Shown here: piece after piece, positions 1 to 8,222 of the stretch | Position numbering within the stretch: the first letter of the stretch is position 1 | Layout: each line of letters opens with the position of its first letter | From: Ignavibacteria bacterium UBA961 | Lineage (GTDB): Bacteria > Bacteroidota > Ignavibacteria > Kapaibacteriales > UBA961 | Assembly: GCA_002293005.1 (NCBI GenBank) | Contig: DBCJ01000126.1 | Span: 4,215-18,112 of the forward strand | Length of the DNA stretch: 13,898 nucleotides | Reading direction: 5' to 3' | Translations under genes and position numbers: made by a program | The notes under the pieces: model-generated | What the model was told of the DNA's origin: nothing | Seen by the model: only the letters and a program-made list of their open reading frames with translations | The model's database searches: none

Positions 1-924
1 ACCATTGATAGCTTATCAATGAGAGACACTTCAAGCAATTATGTACTTGAGGTTATTGTGGTTGCAAACAATGCTCGATTCTATTCCAATCCGGTGAAAA
101 TACAATTGTATCAAGCAACAGAAATCACCAAGCATCCGGTATCAGAGCAAGTATGTATGAATAAACCTTATACTTTCTCCGTAGAAGCACAAGGTGAACA
201 GACAACATATCAATGGCAAAGAAATGACACCAATATTGTTGGTGCAAGTGAAGCAACATATACTGTTCCTCTCATGTCACGCGATTTAATTGGTCAGTAC
301 CGTGTAATCGTAACTGCCATCTGTGGTACAAAGGCATCAAACATTGCAACAATAACAGCTCTTCAAGAATTGGTTGTATTGAGCCAATCACCGAAAAATG
401 TGGTTATCAATCTCACCAAAAATCTCTCATTGGATGTATATGCCGCCGGTGTAACTCCTCTGCGCTATCAATGGTATAAGAATGGTGAAAAAATTGACGG
501 TGCAACCGAAGCAAGATATTTCAAAGGCAATGCAACTTCAATAGATAGTGGTTCTTATTGGTGCGTCATCAATGATCAATGCGGTGAGATCAAATCAGAT
601 ACCATGAAGGTACGATTGGTTCCTGTATCTGTGGAAGATGAAGGTGCAATTACAAGTGTGGCAACATTTGGTTTACAACAAATCATGCCGAATCCCGCAA
701 GCGATCAAATCAATGCTCGTGTCATGAGCATTATGCCAGGTGATGCAATGATTGAAATACATTCAATTCTCGGAACAAGCATGATTCCTGCTTTCAAGAT
801 TTCAGTTGACAAAGGATATACAGATATTCCTATCAATATTGAATATCTTACACCGGGAACATATCTCTGCACAATGAACATGAATGGCAAAGTTTCTACA
901 CAGACATTCACCATTGTACGATAA
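1..924 (+). CDS. C-terminal part of a T9SS-secreted Ig-like surface protein (5' partial)
   Basis: The frame is open from base 1, so the true start lies left of the window and the ATG at 19 is probably internal. The visible 307 residues hold at least two tandem immunoglobulin-like beta-sandwich domains (about residues 37-117 and 126-206). Each carries the YQW core and an [ND]-rich turn followed by GAxEAxY. The first domain has a Cys pair (about C52 and C108), while the second lacks its first core Cys and instead has two late cysteines (about C188 and C194). The tail from about residue 220 matches a Por/T9SS type A sorting domain: PNPASD near its start, LTPGTY near its end and a final FTIVR. 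Such proteins cross the outer membrane by type IX secretion and are usually cleaved and anchored at the surface or released. The ligand or adhesive role cannot be told from this fragment. The family call is secure, the specific function unknown. Confidence 0.85.
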   Translation, partial: TIDSLSMRDTSSNYVLEVIVVANNARFYSNPVKIQLYQATEITKHPVSEQVCMNKPYTFSVEAQGEQTTYQWQRNDTNIVGASEATYTVPLMSRDLIGQYRVIVTAICGTKASNIATITALQELVVLSQSPKNVVINLTKNLSLDVYAAGVTPLRYQWYKNGEKIDGATEARYFKGNATSIDSGSYWCVINDQCGEIKSDTMKVRLVPVSVEDEGAITSVATFGLQQIMPNPASDQINARVMSIMPGDAMIEIHSILGTSMIPAFKISVDKGYTDIPINIEYLTPGTYLCTMNMNGKVSTQTFTIVR

Positions 925-947
925 ACGATTGCTTATCACTCAAGTAA

Positions 948-986
948 AAAGAGCCATGGACATCAATCCATGGCTCTTTGCTTTTT
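948..986 (+). terminator. Rho-independent terminator after the Ig/T9SS gene
   Basis: A perfect 13-bp inverted repeat (AAAGAGCCATGGA at 948-960 and its complement at 967-979) encloses the six-base loop CATCAA. It is followed by GC and a run of five T at 982-986. It starts 24 bases after the stop codon and closes the first transcription unit. It also works poorly as a leftward terminator (A-run 946-950), but no gene approaches from the right. Confidence 0.9.
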
Positions 987-1014
987 GGGATGGCTTCAGA
1001 ATAGTGATTTATTG

Positions 1015-1022
1015 TAAATTTG
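1015..1022 (+). promoter_or_regulatory. Candidate Bacteroidota-type -7 element upstream of the M1 peptidase
   Basis: TAAATTTG is an exact match to the Bacteroidota -7 consensus TAnnTTTG. It lies 31 bases before the ATG at 1054, in the short gap after a strong terminator, where a promoter is needed. No good TTG/TTTG -33 element sits at the usual 17-23 base distance (the nearest TTTG, at 984-987, is 27 bases away and in the terminator tail). The call therefore rests on the -7 match and on context. Confidence 0.5.
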
Positions 1023-1044
1023 TGTGCTTTATGCCATTCATTTT

Positions 1045-1048
1045 GGAG
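1045..1048 (+). promoter_or_regulatory. Ribosome binding site that fixes the M1 peptidase start
   Basis: GGAG lies five bases before ATG 1054, whereas no such site precedes the in-frame GTG at 1024. Starting at 1054 also puts the hydrophobic signal peptide at the very N-terminus. Together these decide in favour of 1054. Confidence 0.75.
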
Positions 1049-1053
1049 TTAAA

Positions 1054-3507
1054 ATGTACTTCAATGTACTTCTTGCCCTATTCATGATGCTCAATGCATC
1101 CATGCTCTTTGCACAAGTTGCCATCCCAATTAATACACGCGTCAAAGAGATGGGAAGTGAGCCCAGAGAGCATTCCATTGACATGCTTACAATGTCTGTG
1201 CGATTATCCTTTGAACCAAAACAAAGTTTGGTGAAAGGAATGGTCACACATGTATTCACACCGCTTCGCAAAAATGTTGATTCCATCGTTTTTGATGCTA
1301 TTGACATCACGATCAAGGAAGCAATGTTGAATGGAAAACCTGTCCGACATAAAAATACCGGCAATGAAATCATTGTCTATCCATTGAATATGAAGTGGAA
1401 TTCCACTGATTCAATTTCATTTGTGTATGAGGCAAGCCCGAGAAAAGGACTCTACTTCATTGGCTGGAATGATACGACAAATCGTTCAAGAAAACAGATT
1501 TGGTCGCAAGGTCAAGGCATTGACAATCGTGCATGGATTCCAATGTATGATGAGATGAATGATAAGTATATCACTGAAACATATACAACATTCGACAAAG
1601 AATATGAAGTGCTCTCCAATGGAAATCTCATCTCAGCAAAAGATAATAGCGATAATACCAAAACATGGCATTATCGCATAGATAAGCCACATGCTCCATA
1701 TCTACTCACATTGATTGTGGGTCGCTTTGCCATCGAAGAAAGAGCATCTGCTTCCGGTATCAAACACAAATTGTACTACTATCCTGAATTCCCTGAAAGA
1801 GTTGAACCAACATATCGCTTCTCCACAGAAATGATGGATTGGCTCGAGTCATATATCGGCGTACCATATCCCTGGAAAACCTATGCACAAGCCATGGTTC
1901 AGGACTTTACATTCGGCGCGATGGAAAATACGACTGCCACAACTTTTGGTGATTTTTCTTTTGTTGATAATCGTGGATTCAAAGACAGAAGTTATATCGC
2001 AACGAATGTGCATGAACTCACGCATCAGTGGTTTGGAGATTTCATAACAGCACGCTCTCAACAGCATGTGTGGCTACAAGAGAGTTTTGCGACATTCTAC
2101 CCTAAATATTTCTTCAGAAGATATACCGGCCCCGTGATGCCTGATGCAAAGAAATATTTCGGTGAAGATGCCTATCAATGGAATCGTCGCGGTGAACAAA
2201 ACTCAGCTTTGTCAGCCGGAGAAAAAGACAGACTACCAATTGTCCATCCATCATCCGGTTCAGCGAGGATCTATCCAAAAGGATCAACAGTCATCGACAT
2301 GATGATGTATGTATATGGCGAAGATGAAGTGCGAAGAGTGATCAAACATTATTTGGAAAAGCATCCCTATGGAAATGTTGAAACCAATGATTTATATCTC
2401 GCCTTTCAAGACACACTTGGTTTAAGTCCTGATTGGTTCTTCGAACAATGGTTATACAAAGGCGGTGAACCTCATTATTCCGTGAATTATGTGGAAGTCG
2501 TCAAAGAGAATATCAGAAATACCGTATTCCATATCGAACAAATTCATCCACAAGATGAACTCACAAAACCATTCGCAATGCCTATTGTATTTGAAGTTCA
2601 TTATAAGGATGGAACAAAAGACAGCAAAACAGCTTGGATTGACAAAACATTCAATAATGTGCTCGTGCCAAATCCTGGAAATAAAGAAATTGCCTTCACA
2701 TTATTCGATCCATCAAGTAATGTGCTAAAGCGTATCACATTCAAAAAATCATTTGCTGAATTGCGTGAACAAGTACTCAAAGCACCAAACATGATTGATC
2801 GCTATGATGCACTTGTTGCATTAAAAGAAATCGATGATCCATCTAAACAAGAATTGCTCGAGAAGATATTTGCGAAAGAACAATTCCATGCGATGAAAAG
2901 TGAAGTGCTCAATCAGATGATGGATCGTAAAACTCCTAAAGTATATGCTCTCATTCAAAAAGGAATGGAAGATCCATCTGAAGATGTAAGAAAAACAGCA
3001 TTGAATGGATTCAAAATCATACCCCGTGAATTGAAAAGCGCCGTCGAAAATTTATTGAAAGATAAATCCTATGGAATTGTCGCGACTGCTCTGGAGAAAT
3101 TGGCAGATGCTTTTCCGGCTGACATTCCATCATACTTGAAAACCGTTGAATCACAAATTGGACATCATGCACAGATACGCATCAAATCATTAGAAATCCG
3201 CTCAAGCAAAGGTGATGCAATTGCACTCGATTCCTTAATAGATTATACCGGTCCTTCCTTTGAATTCTGGACACGCCGAAATGCAATGAATGCACTCAAG
3301 CGCATCAATGCATTCAATGAGAAGGCCTTATGGAATATATTGGATGGTGCATGGAATCCAAATAGTAGACTTGCTTCTAATTCCATTGAAACATTGCAGT
3401 ACTTTTATCAGCAAATTCAGCATAAAATGCTCATGATCAATGCCCGTAATGGCAAATCTGATTGGAAACCTTGGCAGAAAAAACAATGGGAACAAATCAT
3501 ACGATGA
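1054..3507 (+). CDS. Exported M1-family zinc aminopeptidase with HEAT-like C-terminal half
   Basis: This is an 817-residue M1 (gluzincin) metallopeptidase that removes N-terminal residues from peptides, probably in the periplasm or at the cell surface. Residues 1-20 form a signal peptide ending LFA before Q21. An N-terminal beta-domain leads to the substrate-binding GAMEN motif at 288-292. The zinc site HELTH is at 320-324 with the third ligand E343 eighteen residues later. A catalytic-tyrosine candidate, Y407, sits in YPKGS. From about residue 560 the protein consists of short amphipathic helix pairs with PSEDVRKTAL-like HEAT signatures instead of the compact ERAP1-type C-terminal domain. 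There is no T9SS tail, so it is predicted to stay in the periplasm. The gene is preceded by a terminator and a TAnnTTTG promoter element, and is followed 50 bases later by a lipoprotein gene. Family assignment is firm; substrate preference is not readable. Confidence 0.93.
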   Translation: MYFNVLLALFMMLNASMLFAQVAIPINTRVKEMGSEPREHSIDMLTMSVRLSFEPKQSLVKGMVTHVFTPLRKNVDSIVFDAIDITIKEAMLNGKPVRHKNTGNEIIVYPLNMKWNSTDSISFVYEASPRKGLYFIGWNDTTNRSRKQIWSQGQGIDNRAWIPMYDEMNDKYITETYTTFDKEYEVLSNGNLISAKDNSDNTKTWHYRIDKPHAPYLLTLIVGRFAIEERASASGIKHKLYYYPEFPERVEPTYRFSTEMMDWLESYIGVPYPWKTYAQAMVQDFTFGAMENTTATTFGDFSFVDNRGFKDRSYIATNVHELTHQWFGDFITARSQQHVWLQESFATFYPKYFFRRYTGPVMPDAKKYFGEDAYQWNRRGEQNSALSAGEKDRLPIVHPSSGSARIYPKGSTVIDMMMYVYGEDEVRRVIKHYLEKHPYGNVETNDLYLAFQDTLGLSPDWFFEQWLYKGGEPHYSVNYVEVVKENIRNTVFHIEQIHPQDELTKPFAMPIVFEVHYKDGTKDSKTAWIDKTFNNVLVPNPGNKEIAFTLFDPSSNVLKRITFKKSFAELREQVLKAPNMIDRYDALVALKEIDDPSKQELLEKIFAKEQFHAMKSEVLNQMMDRKTPKVYALIQKGMEDPSEDVRKTALNGFKIIPRELKSAVENLLKDKSYGIVATALEKLADAFPADIPSYLKTVESQIGHHAQIRIKSLEIRSSKGDAIALDSLIDYTGPSFEFWTRRNAMNALKRINAFNEKALWNILDGAWNPNSRLASNSIETLQYFYQQIQHKMLMINARNGKSDWKPWQKKQWEQIIR

Positions 3508-3510
3508 TGA

Positions 3511-3530
3511 ATTGAGAGATTTCTCTTAAT
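3511..3530 (+). terminator. Weak hairpin between M1 peptidase and lipoprotein genes
   Basis: An 8-bp stem with one G-T pair and an ATTT loop is followed by only TTTAAC. The stem is AT-rich and the T-tract short, so at best it attenuates read-through into the lipoprotein gene. It could equally be chance. Confidence 0.25.
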
Positions 3531-3557
3531 TTTAACTAAAACCTTAAGGAAACAAAT

Positions 3558-4103
3558 ATGAACAGATTACTATCTACAGCCCTTGCTCTCATATTCGGCA
3601 TGACATTACTTTCATCATGCACAACGAATACAGAGCCAACAAGCTCTGCTACACTCCTCAGTTTGAGTCAAATCAGCAATAATGCCGGTTATGCTTGGTT
3701 TGATGCGGAAAAAAGCATTTATACTCCGGATGATTCAAAAGTGCGTGATATCAATCAAGCATTTAAAAATAAGAATCAGAAAATTTATTTCTTTGTGAAT
3801 CCTTCATGTTCATGTGATGGAACAAAAAAGACATTTCCAAGAGCAATTCGCATTCTCAAGGATGCCGGTATTCCTGATGATCGCATTGTGATCTATTCAA
3901 TGAAATCACATACAGATGATCATCCATTAAAAGACAAATTCCAATTGCGTGATCTTCCATCCATTTTCATCACAGTGAATGATGTGATCAAATGCAAAAT
4001 GGAAGTGATTGATGGACAATTATATGTCAGTGGAAATGGTAAGATTGACGACAGTCCCGGACAAAAACTCGAAGAAGTCATGGCTGACGGATTCAGCTGG
4101 TAA
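3558..4103 (+). CDS. Small lipoprotein with thioredoxin-like fold and CxC motif
   Basis: This is a 181-residue protein with a lipoprotein signal: a charged start, a hydrophobic stretch and the lipobox LSSC with lipidated C21. A strand of the type KIYFFVN (about 75-81) leads directly to PSCSCDGTKK with C84 and C86. This is where thioredoxin-like proteins carry their CxxC, and it is followed by a helix. LRDLPSIFI with P134 resembles the cis-proline loop of that fold. A third mature-region Cys, C146, lies on the following strand. I read it as a membrane-anchored thioredoxin-fold protein with a CxC instead of a CxxC pair, facing the periplasm. Its redox or metal-binding role is unknown. AAGGA at 3546-3550 is well placed before ATG 3558. 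It may be co-transcribed with the M1 peptidase. Fold assignment is inference from motifs; a divergent DsbE/TlpA-like or SCO-like protein is possible. Confidence 0.7.
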   Translation: MNRLLSTALALIFGMTLLSSCTTNTEPTSSATLLSLSQISNNAGYAWFDAEKSIYTPDDSKVRDINQAFKNKNQKIYFFVNPSCSCDGTKKTFPRAIRILKDAGIPDDRIVIYSMKSHTDDHPLKDKFQLRDLPSIFITVNDVIKCKMEVIDGQLYVSGNGKIDDSPGQKLEEVMADGFSW

Positions 4104-4105
4104 GT

Positions 4106-4133
4106 AAAAAGTCGCTCACATGAGCGACTTTTT
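4106..4133. terminator. Bidirectional Rho-independent terminator between convergent genes
   Basis: The 12-bp stem AAAAAGTCGCTC (4106-4117) pairs with its complement at 4122-4133 around the loop ACAT. A T-run to the right serves the rightward lipoprotein gene, and the A-run on the left serves the leftward gmd operon. The stop codon of gmd (4135-4137) falls at the edge of the T-run, so the leftward transcript folds immediately after its stop codon. Confidence 0.9.
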
Positions 4134-4134
4134 T

Positions 4135-5286
4135 TTATCCAATATCTCTTGCGGACTGTTCTATTGATTTGGCAAATGCATGCGATGTCCAATCAAAACC
4201 TTTTTGTATCACCGCTTGATTTCCTAATCCCGGAGGGATTATTCCATTTGCAGTGAGATCATGGTCCATCATGATATGCACGAGTTCTTCAAATGTGATA
4301 ACCGGTTCCCATCCGAGTTGTTTTTTAGCTTTTGAAATATCCGCTTGCAATTTGTCAACTTCCGTTGGACGAAAATATCTCGGATCAACTTCAATGATGC
4401 ATTGTCCGGCTACTATATTACCTACAGCATTTTTGGCATATGCTTTTTCATCAATGCCACTGCCTTTCCATTCTATTTCAATTCCGACATAAGAGCAAGC
4501 TATTTCGATGAAATCACGCACGGAGTGACATGCTCCTGTACCAACCACATAATCGTCGGGTGAATCTTGTTGCAACATCAGCCACATCATTGCAACATAT
4601 TCAGGGGCAAAACCCCAATCTCGCAATGCATCCAAGTTGCCGATGTATAATGTCTTTTGCTTCCCCGACAAAATACTTGAAATCGCTCTTGTGATTTTTC
4701 TTGTAACAAATATCTCACCGCGTCTCGGACTTTCATGATTGAATAGAATGCCATTACATGCAAACATATTATAGGCATTACGATAATTCACTGTCATCCA
4801 ATACGCATATAATTTCGCTGCTGCATATGGACTTTGCGGCATGAATGGCGTCAATTCATGTTGTGGGGCGGGAGCCGATCCATATAACTCTGATGATGAT
4901 GCCTGATAAAATTTGGTATTGATGCCGCTTCTGCGAATCGCTTCCAATATTCTTGTTGTACCAAGCGCTGTGATATCACCCGTATATTCGGGCATGTCGA
5001 AAGAAACGCGCACATGACTCTGTGCACCTAAATGGTAAATCTCATTTGGTGCAATGGAATGCATGATTTCAGTGAGAATTCCGGGGTCGGAGAGATCGCC
5101 ATAATGCAAATGTAATCGCGCACCATGTTCATGCGGATCAACATACATATGATCAATCCGATGTGTATTGAATGTACTTGCACGTCGAATGATTCCATGC
5201 ACTTCATATCCTTTCTTCAAGAGATATTCAGCAAGATAGGAACCATCTTGTCCCGTAATTCCTGTGATCAATGCAATTGAGCTCAT
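4135..5286 (-). CDS. gmd: GDP-mannose 4,6-dehydratase
   Basis: This 383-residue short-chain dehydratase converts GDP-D-mannose to GDP-4-keto-6-deoxy-D-mannose, the precursor of GDP-fucose, GDP-rhamnose or GDP-perosamine. The nucleotide-binding Rossmann motif GITGQDG is at residues 9-15, followed by RRAS, which fits NADP(H) use. Catalytic residues are in SSSELYG (130-136, E133) and the YxxxK pair Y154/K158. NHESPRRG (183-190) and RPTEVD are family signatures that separate Gmd from other sugar dehydratases. Length is normal. It is the last gene of the leftward operon, 21 bases after the rRNA methyltransferase stop. A GGAG lies 11 bases upstream of the ATG, rather far for a ribosome binding site. 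The partner reductase (fcl or rmd) that would define the final sugar is not nearby. Confidence 0.95.
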   Translation of the reverse strand: MSSIALITGITGQDGSYLAEYLLKKGYEVHGIIRRASTFNTHRIDHMYVDPHEHGARLHLHYGDLSDPGILTEIMHSIAPNEIYHLGAQSHVRVSFDMPEYTGDITALGTTRILEAIRRSGINTKFYQASSSELYGSAPAPQHELTPFMPQSPYAAAKLYAYWMTVNYRNAYNMFACNGILFNHESPRRGEIFVTRKITRAISSILSGKQKTLYIGNLDALRDWGFAPEYVAMMWLMLQQDSPDDYVVGTGACHSVRDFIEIACSYVGIEIEWKGSGIDEKAYAKNAVGNIVAGQCIIEVDPRYFRPTEVDKLQADISKAKKQLGWEPVITFEELVHIMMDHDLTANGIIPPGLGNQAVIQKGFDWTSHAFAKSIEQSARDIG

Positions 5287-5307
5287 GAGATGATATTCTC
5301 CGTCCTA

Positions 5308-6753
5308 TTAATCAATCGTTTTGCGAATCATTCTGCACATGAAGAATCCATCGCTTCCATGCTTTGCAGGATTCATTGACAACATGCATGCATCGGGGTC
5401 TTCATTGAGCAAGGATTCTTGCACTTCTTTGGGAAATGCATTGCGTAGAGAATCTAATGCGAAATCTTCATTCTGCTCTAAAAACAAAGAGACAAGATCT
5501 TGATTTTCTTCACGCATCAATGAACATGTTGCATAGACAAGCACACCGCCGGGCTTCACATAGGCGGACGCTTTCGTAAGAATTTCCAATTGCGTACGCT
5601 GTATGCTTTCAACATGTTTTTTCTTCAAATTCCATTTGATATTCGGTGATCTACGCACAGTTCCCATACCGGTACACGGTGCATCAACCAATACTGCATC
5701 ACATGTTTGCGCAAACATTTGCAAAGCATTTTTTGAATGACCTTTCAAATGCATGGGAATGATATTGATGGAATGATAACCGGCTCTGTCTGCTCGATTA
5801 CGGATTTCTCTCATTCTGCTATAATCTATGTCAGTCGAGAGAATTTCACCTTGATCATGTTGCAACATTGCAAGATGCAAAGACTTTCCACCTGCTCCGG
5901 CACAATAATCCAAAATACGCCAATGCTCTTCCGGAGATACGGCAAAAGAAATCAATTGACTTCCTTCATCTTGCACTTCAATTGCTCCCGACATGAAAAT
6001 GTCAAGATGCGTCAGTGGAATGCGTTCAGGCATGATGATGGCATGTGGCGAGTACTTCCCGGTTTTGCATGGAATGCCATCTCTGCGAAGTATATCAATC
6101 GCAAGATCTCGATCAATGATTTCAGCATTGATGCGAAGTCCTACAGGTGCCACTGAATGTAATGATGTGCAGAGATCAGCGATCTCTTTGCATGACATGC
6201 CTTGCTCTTTCCATAGACTCACAATCCATAATGGCATGGCACAGTAGAGCGACAATATCTGTGCTTTATCAGGATCGGAAATATCATTTTCTGCGATGAT
6301 GATTTGGGACTCTGCAATTACTTGTTCATATGCATCAATGACTCCCGCTTTCCATGCTTCAGCGGCTTCATCGCGCAAACCAAGTTTTTCAGATATGGAA
6401 TAATCTATTCCTTCTTCCGCATCTCTGACGCCAAAAAAAGGATGGAGATATTGTTCGATTGGAAATGATTTCAAATCGGTTCCGATGATACAATGAGCAA
6501 TCATTACATCCCAAGGATGGACTTGCTCAATTTCAATTGGGGCAACTTCATTCGCCTTTTTCGCGCAATGTTCAATCAGAGTAGCAACGCGAAGTGAAGA
6601 AAACAATAATTCAGAAATGAATTTTCTGTCTTTACTTCCGATATATTTTCTTCCGCGGAAATAATCAGAAGCAATGTCTTCTCCCGTTCTGTGAGCTTTA
6701 CGCAGAATCTGAAATAATTGGGCGCCATGTCCGACAAGTGAGGTGAATTGCAT
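5308..6753 (-). CDS. RsmB/NOP2-family 16S rRNA (cytosine-C5)-methyltransferase
   Basis: This 481-residue SAM-dependent RNA m5C methyltransferase has an N-terminal helical NusB-like region (about 1-160), as in RsmB, then a PUA/RRM-like linker. The Rossmann catalytic domain starts near VQDEGSQL (260-267). SAM motif I is DYCAGAGGK (282-290). Motif IV is DAPCTGMG with C360, the cysteine used for product release. Motif VI is YATCS with the nucleophile C410. The late HGSDGFF (465-471) is the usual C-terminal family motif. RsmB methylates C967 of 16S rRNA. Whether this protein has that exact target cannot be shown, since RsmF and related members share these motifs, but the NusB-like N-terminus favours RsmB. 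It starts 5 bases after gmk stops and has no strong Shine-Dalgarno, so translational coupling is likely. Confidence 0.9.
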   Translation of the reverse strand: MQFTSLVGHGAQLFQILRKAHRTGEDIASDYFRGRKYIGSKDRKFISELLFSSLRVATLIEHCAKKANEVAPIEIEQVHPWDVMIAHCIIGTDLKSFPIEQYLHPFFGVRDAEEGIDYSISEKLGLRDEAAEAWKAGVIDAYEQVIAESQIIIAENDISDPDKAQILSLYCAMPLWIVSLWKEQGMSCKEIADLCTSLHSVAPVGLRINAEIIDRDLAIDILRRDGIPCKTGKYSPHAIIMPERIPLTHLDIFMSGAIEVQDEGSQLISFAVSPEEHWRILDYCAGAGGKSLHLAMLQHDQGEILSTDIDYSRMREIRNRADRAGYHSINIIPMHLKGHSKNALQMFAQTCDAVLVDAPCTGMGTVRRSPNIKWNLKKKHVESIQRTQLEILTKASAYVKPGGVLVYATCSLMREENQDLVSLFLEQNEDFALDSLRNAFPKEVQESLLNEDPDACMLSMNPAKHGSDGFFMCRMIRKTID

Positions 6754-6758
6754 GATGA

Positions 6759-7322
6759 TTATAATTCCGAAAGTGCTTCTTCAACAATACTAATTGCTTT
6801 TTCGAGGGTGACATCGAGTTTATCATTGATGATTATATGATCGAAATGTCGCATATATTCCATTTCCATTGCGGCACGACTAAGTCTTTGCGCAATTTGT
6901 TCTTCGCTTTCTGTCATTCGACTTCGCAAGCGATCTGCCAAGATGGATAAATCGGGAGGAGCGATATAAATAAGCAATGATTCCTCAGGATATGCATTGC
7001 GAAGCGATACTGCTCCTTTTACATCCACATCGAATAGAATCAATCCTTGTTCCTGAATTCTCTTATCGGTTTGCGAACGAAGCGTACCGTAATAATTACC
7101 AAAGATCTCCTCATATTCAACCAGATTTCCATTGTCGATATTGTTGAGAAATTCCTCTCTCGACAAAAAGAAATAGTCCTTTCCATGTTCTTCTCCCGCA
7201 CGCATTGGACGCGTCGTTGCAGAAACTGAAAAGGCGCATTGCGAAAATTGCTTGAGCAAATGTCTTGCAACTGTTGTTTTACCGGCTCCGCTAGGCGCGG
7301 ATAATACAATGAGATTCTTCAT
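6759..7322 (-). CDS. gmk: Guanylate kinase
   Basis: This 187-residue soluble enzyme phosphorylates GMP to GDP with ATP. The P-loop SAPSGAGKTT begins at residue 8, with K15 contacting phosphate. The GMP-binding segment SVSATTRPMRAGEEHGKDY (about 32-50) and EYEEIFGNYYGT (69-80) carry the arginines and tyrosines that hold the guanine nucleotide. The lid region LADRLRSR and the C-terminal helix are present. Length matches the family. It begins 5 bases after the yicC stop and lacks a clear Shine-Dalgarno. The yicC-gmk pair is a widely conserved bacterial gene order, which supports both calls. Confidence 0.96.
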   Translation of the reverse strand: MKNLIVLSAPSGAGKTTVARHLLKQFSQCAFSVSATTRPMRAGEEHGKDYFFLSREEFLNNIDNGNLVEYEEIFGNYYGTLRSQTDKRIQEQGLILFDVDVKGAVSLRNAYPEESLLIYIAPPDLSILADRLRSRMTESEEQIAQRLSRAAMEMEYMRHFDHIIINDKLDVTLEKAISIVEEALSEL

Positions 7323-7327
7323 TAAAA

Positions 7328-8203
7328 TTATTCGATATTCTGTGCTTGTTCTCTGATGCGTTCAAGTTCTTCTTTCATTCCAACAACATAATGTGCAATA
7401 TCTGCATCATTTGCTTTTGATCCGATGGTATTGATTTCTCTGTTTAATTCCTGTGTCAAGAAATTCAATTTTCTACCTACGGGTTCTTTGTCTTGCATCA
7501 ATTCATTGAAATACTTGATATGACTTCTCAAGCGAACACTTTCTTCCGATACATCTAGTTTATCTGCAAGAATGATGATTTCCTGGTTCAAGCGATATTC
7601 TTCGATTTCTTCATTGTCCAATAACAATGCAAGTTTTTGTCTTAAACGTTCACGCTCTTCCGGAATGCGCGTTTTGGATCTTTCTTCAACATAAGAAAGT
7701 GAATGCTCAATATTCTTGATGCGCATCAGCATATCATCAGCCAATTCTTTGCCTTCATTTGAACGAGCGATATCTAAAGACTGCAATGCTTGTTTCAATG
7801 CTTCACGAGCGATTGTCCATTGCAATTCAGCAACATCATCTTTTTCGGATTCTATGAAATGTTGTGAAAAGGAAAGAACATTCGTCATGGTTACTTGTTC
7901 ATTTCCATGAAGTTCTTTATTCAATTCAGAAAGCATGCCATGTATAGCTTTGGCTTTTTCAATATTTATTCCGGGGATTTTTGCTTCGGCTTCAGTGGAC
8001 TCAACTTGAACACTCACAAAAATATTTCCGCGATTCAATGCTTTGCGCAACATCTCTCTCACTTCGATTTCTTTGCTCGATAAACTTCTCGGCAATTTGA
8101 TTGTCGGTTCAAGATATCGTCCATTGACGCTTTTGATTTCTATGATGGCATTGATGCCTTGCTGATTGATCTCTGCCTTCGCAAAGCCGGTCATACTTTT
8201 CAT
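7328..8203 (-). CDS. yicC: YicC/YloC-family endoribonuclease
   Basis: This is a 291-residue protein of the YicC family, which in Escherichia coli has been shown to be an endoribonuclease acting on small and messenger RNAs. The N-terminal signature SMTGFAKAE (3-11) and the KSVNGRYLE block (24-32) are clear. The C-terminal domain (about 210-291) contains GRKLNFLTQELNREINTIGS with the family's usual conserved charged residues. A long helical middle (about 120-230) is rich in Glu, Lys and Arg. CGGAA eight bases before the ATG is a modest ribosome binding site. A perfect TAnnTTTG element lies just upstream, so this gene may head a subunit of the operon that includes gmk, the rRNA methyltransferase and gmd. 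Confidence 0.93.
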   Translation of the reverse strand: MKSMTGFAKAEINQQGINAIIEIKSVNGRYLEPTIKLPRSLSSKEIEVREMLRKALNRGNIFVSVQVESTEAEAKIPGINIEKAKAIHGMLSELNKELHGNEQVTMTNVLSFSQHFIESEKDDVAELQWTIAREALKQALQSLDIARSNEGKELADDMLMRIKNIEHSLSYVEERSKTRIPEERERLRQKLALLLDNEEIEEYRLNQEIIILADKLDVSEESVRLRSHIKYFNELMQDKEPVGRKLNFLTQELNREINTIGSKANDADIAHYVVGMKEELERIREQAQNIE

Positions 8204-8222
8204 GTTTCATTCCGAGTAAAAA

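Noticed and set aside
1024..1053. GTG start extending the M1 peptidase by ten residues
   Set aside because: It has no ribosome binding site, overlaps the region where transcription probably starts and would place charged/polar residues before the signal peptide; ATG 1054 has GGAG at good spacing.
884..1087. 67-codon plus-strand frame
   Set aside because: It runs through the stop of the Ig gene, the strong terminator and the start of the M1 peptidase, so it cannot be a sensible gene.
5737..6247. Long plus-strand frames opposite the rRNA methyltransferase
   Set aside because: They are antisense to a gene with intact catalytic motifs, show no recognisable domains, and follow the codon pattern of the real frame.
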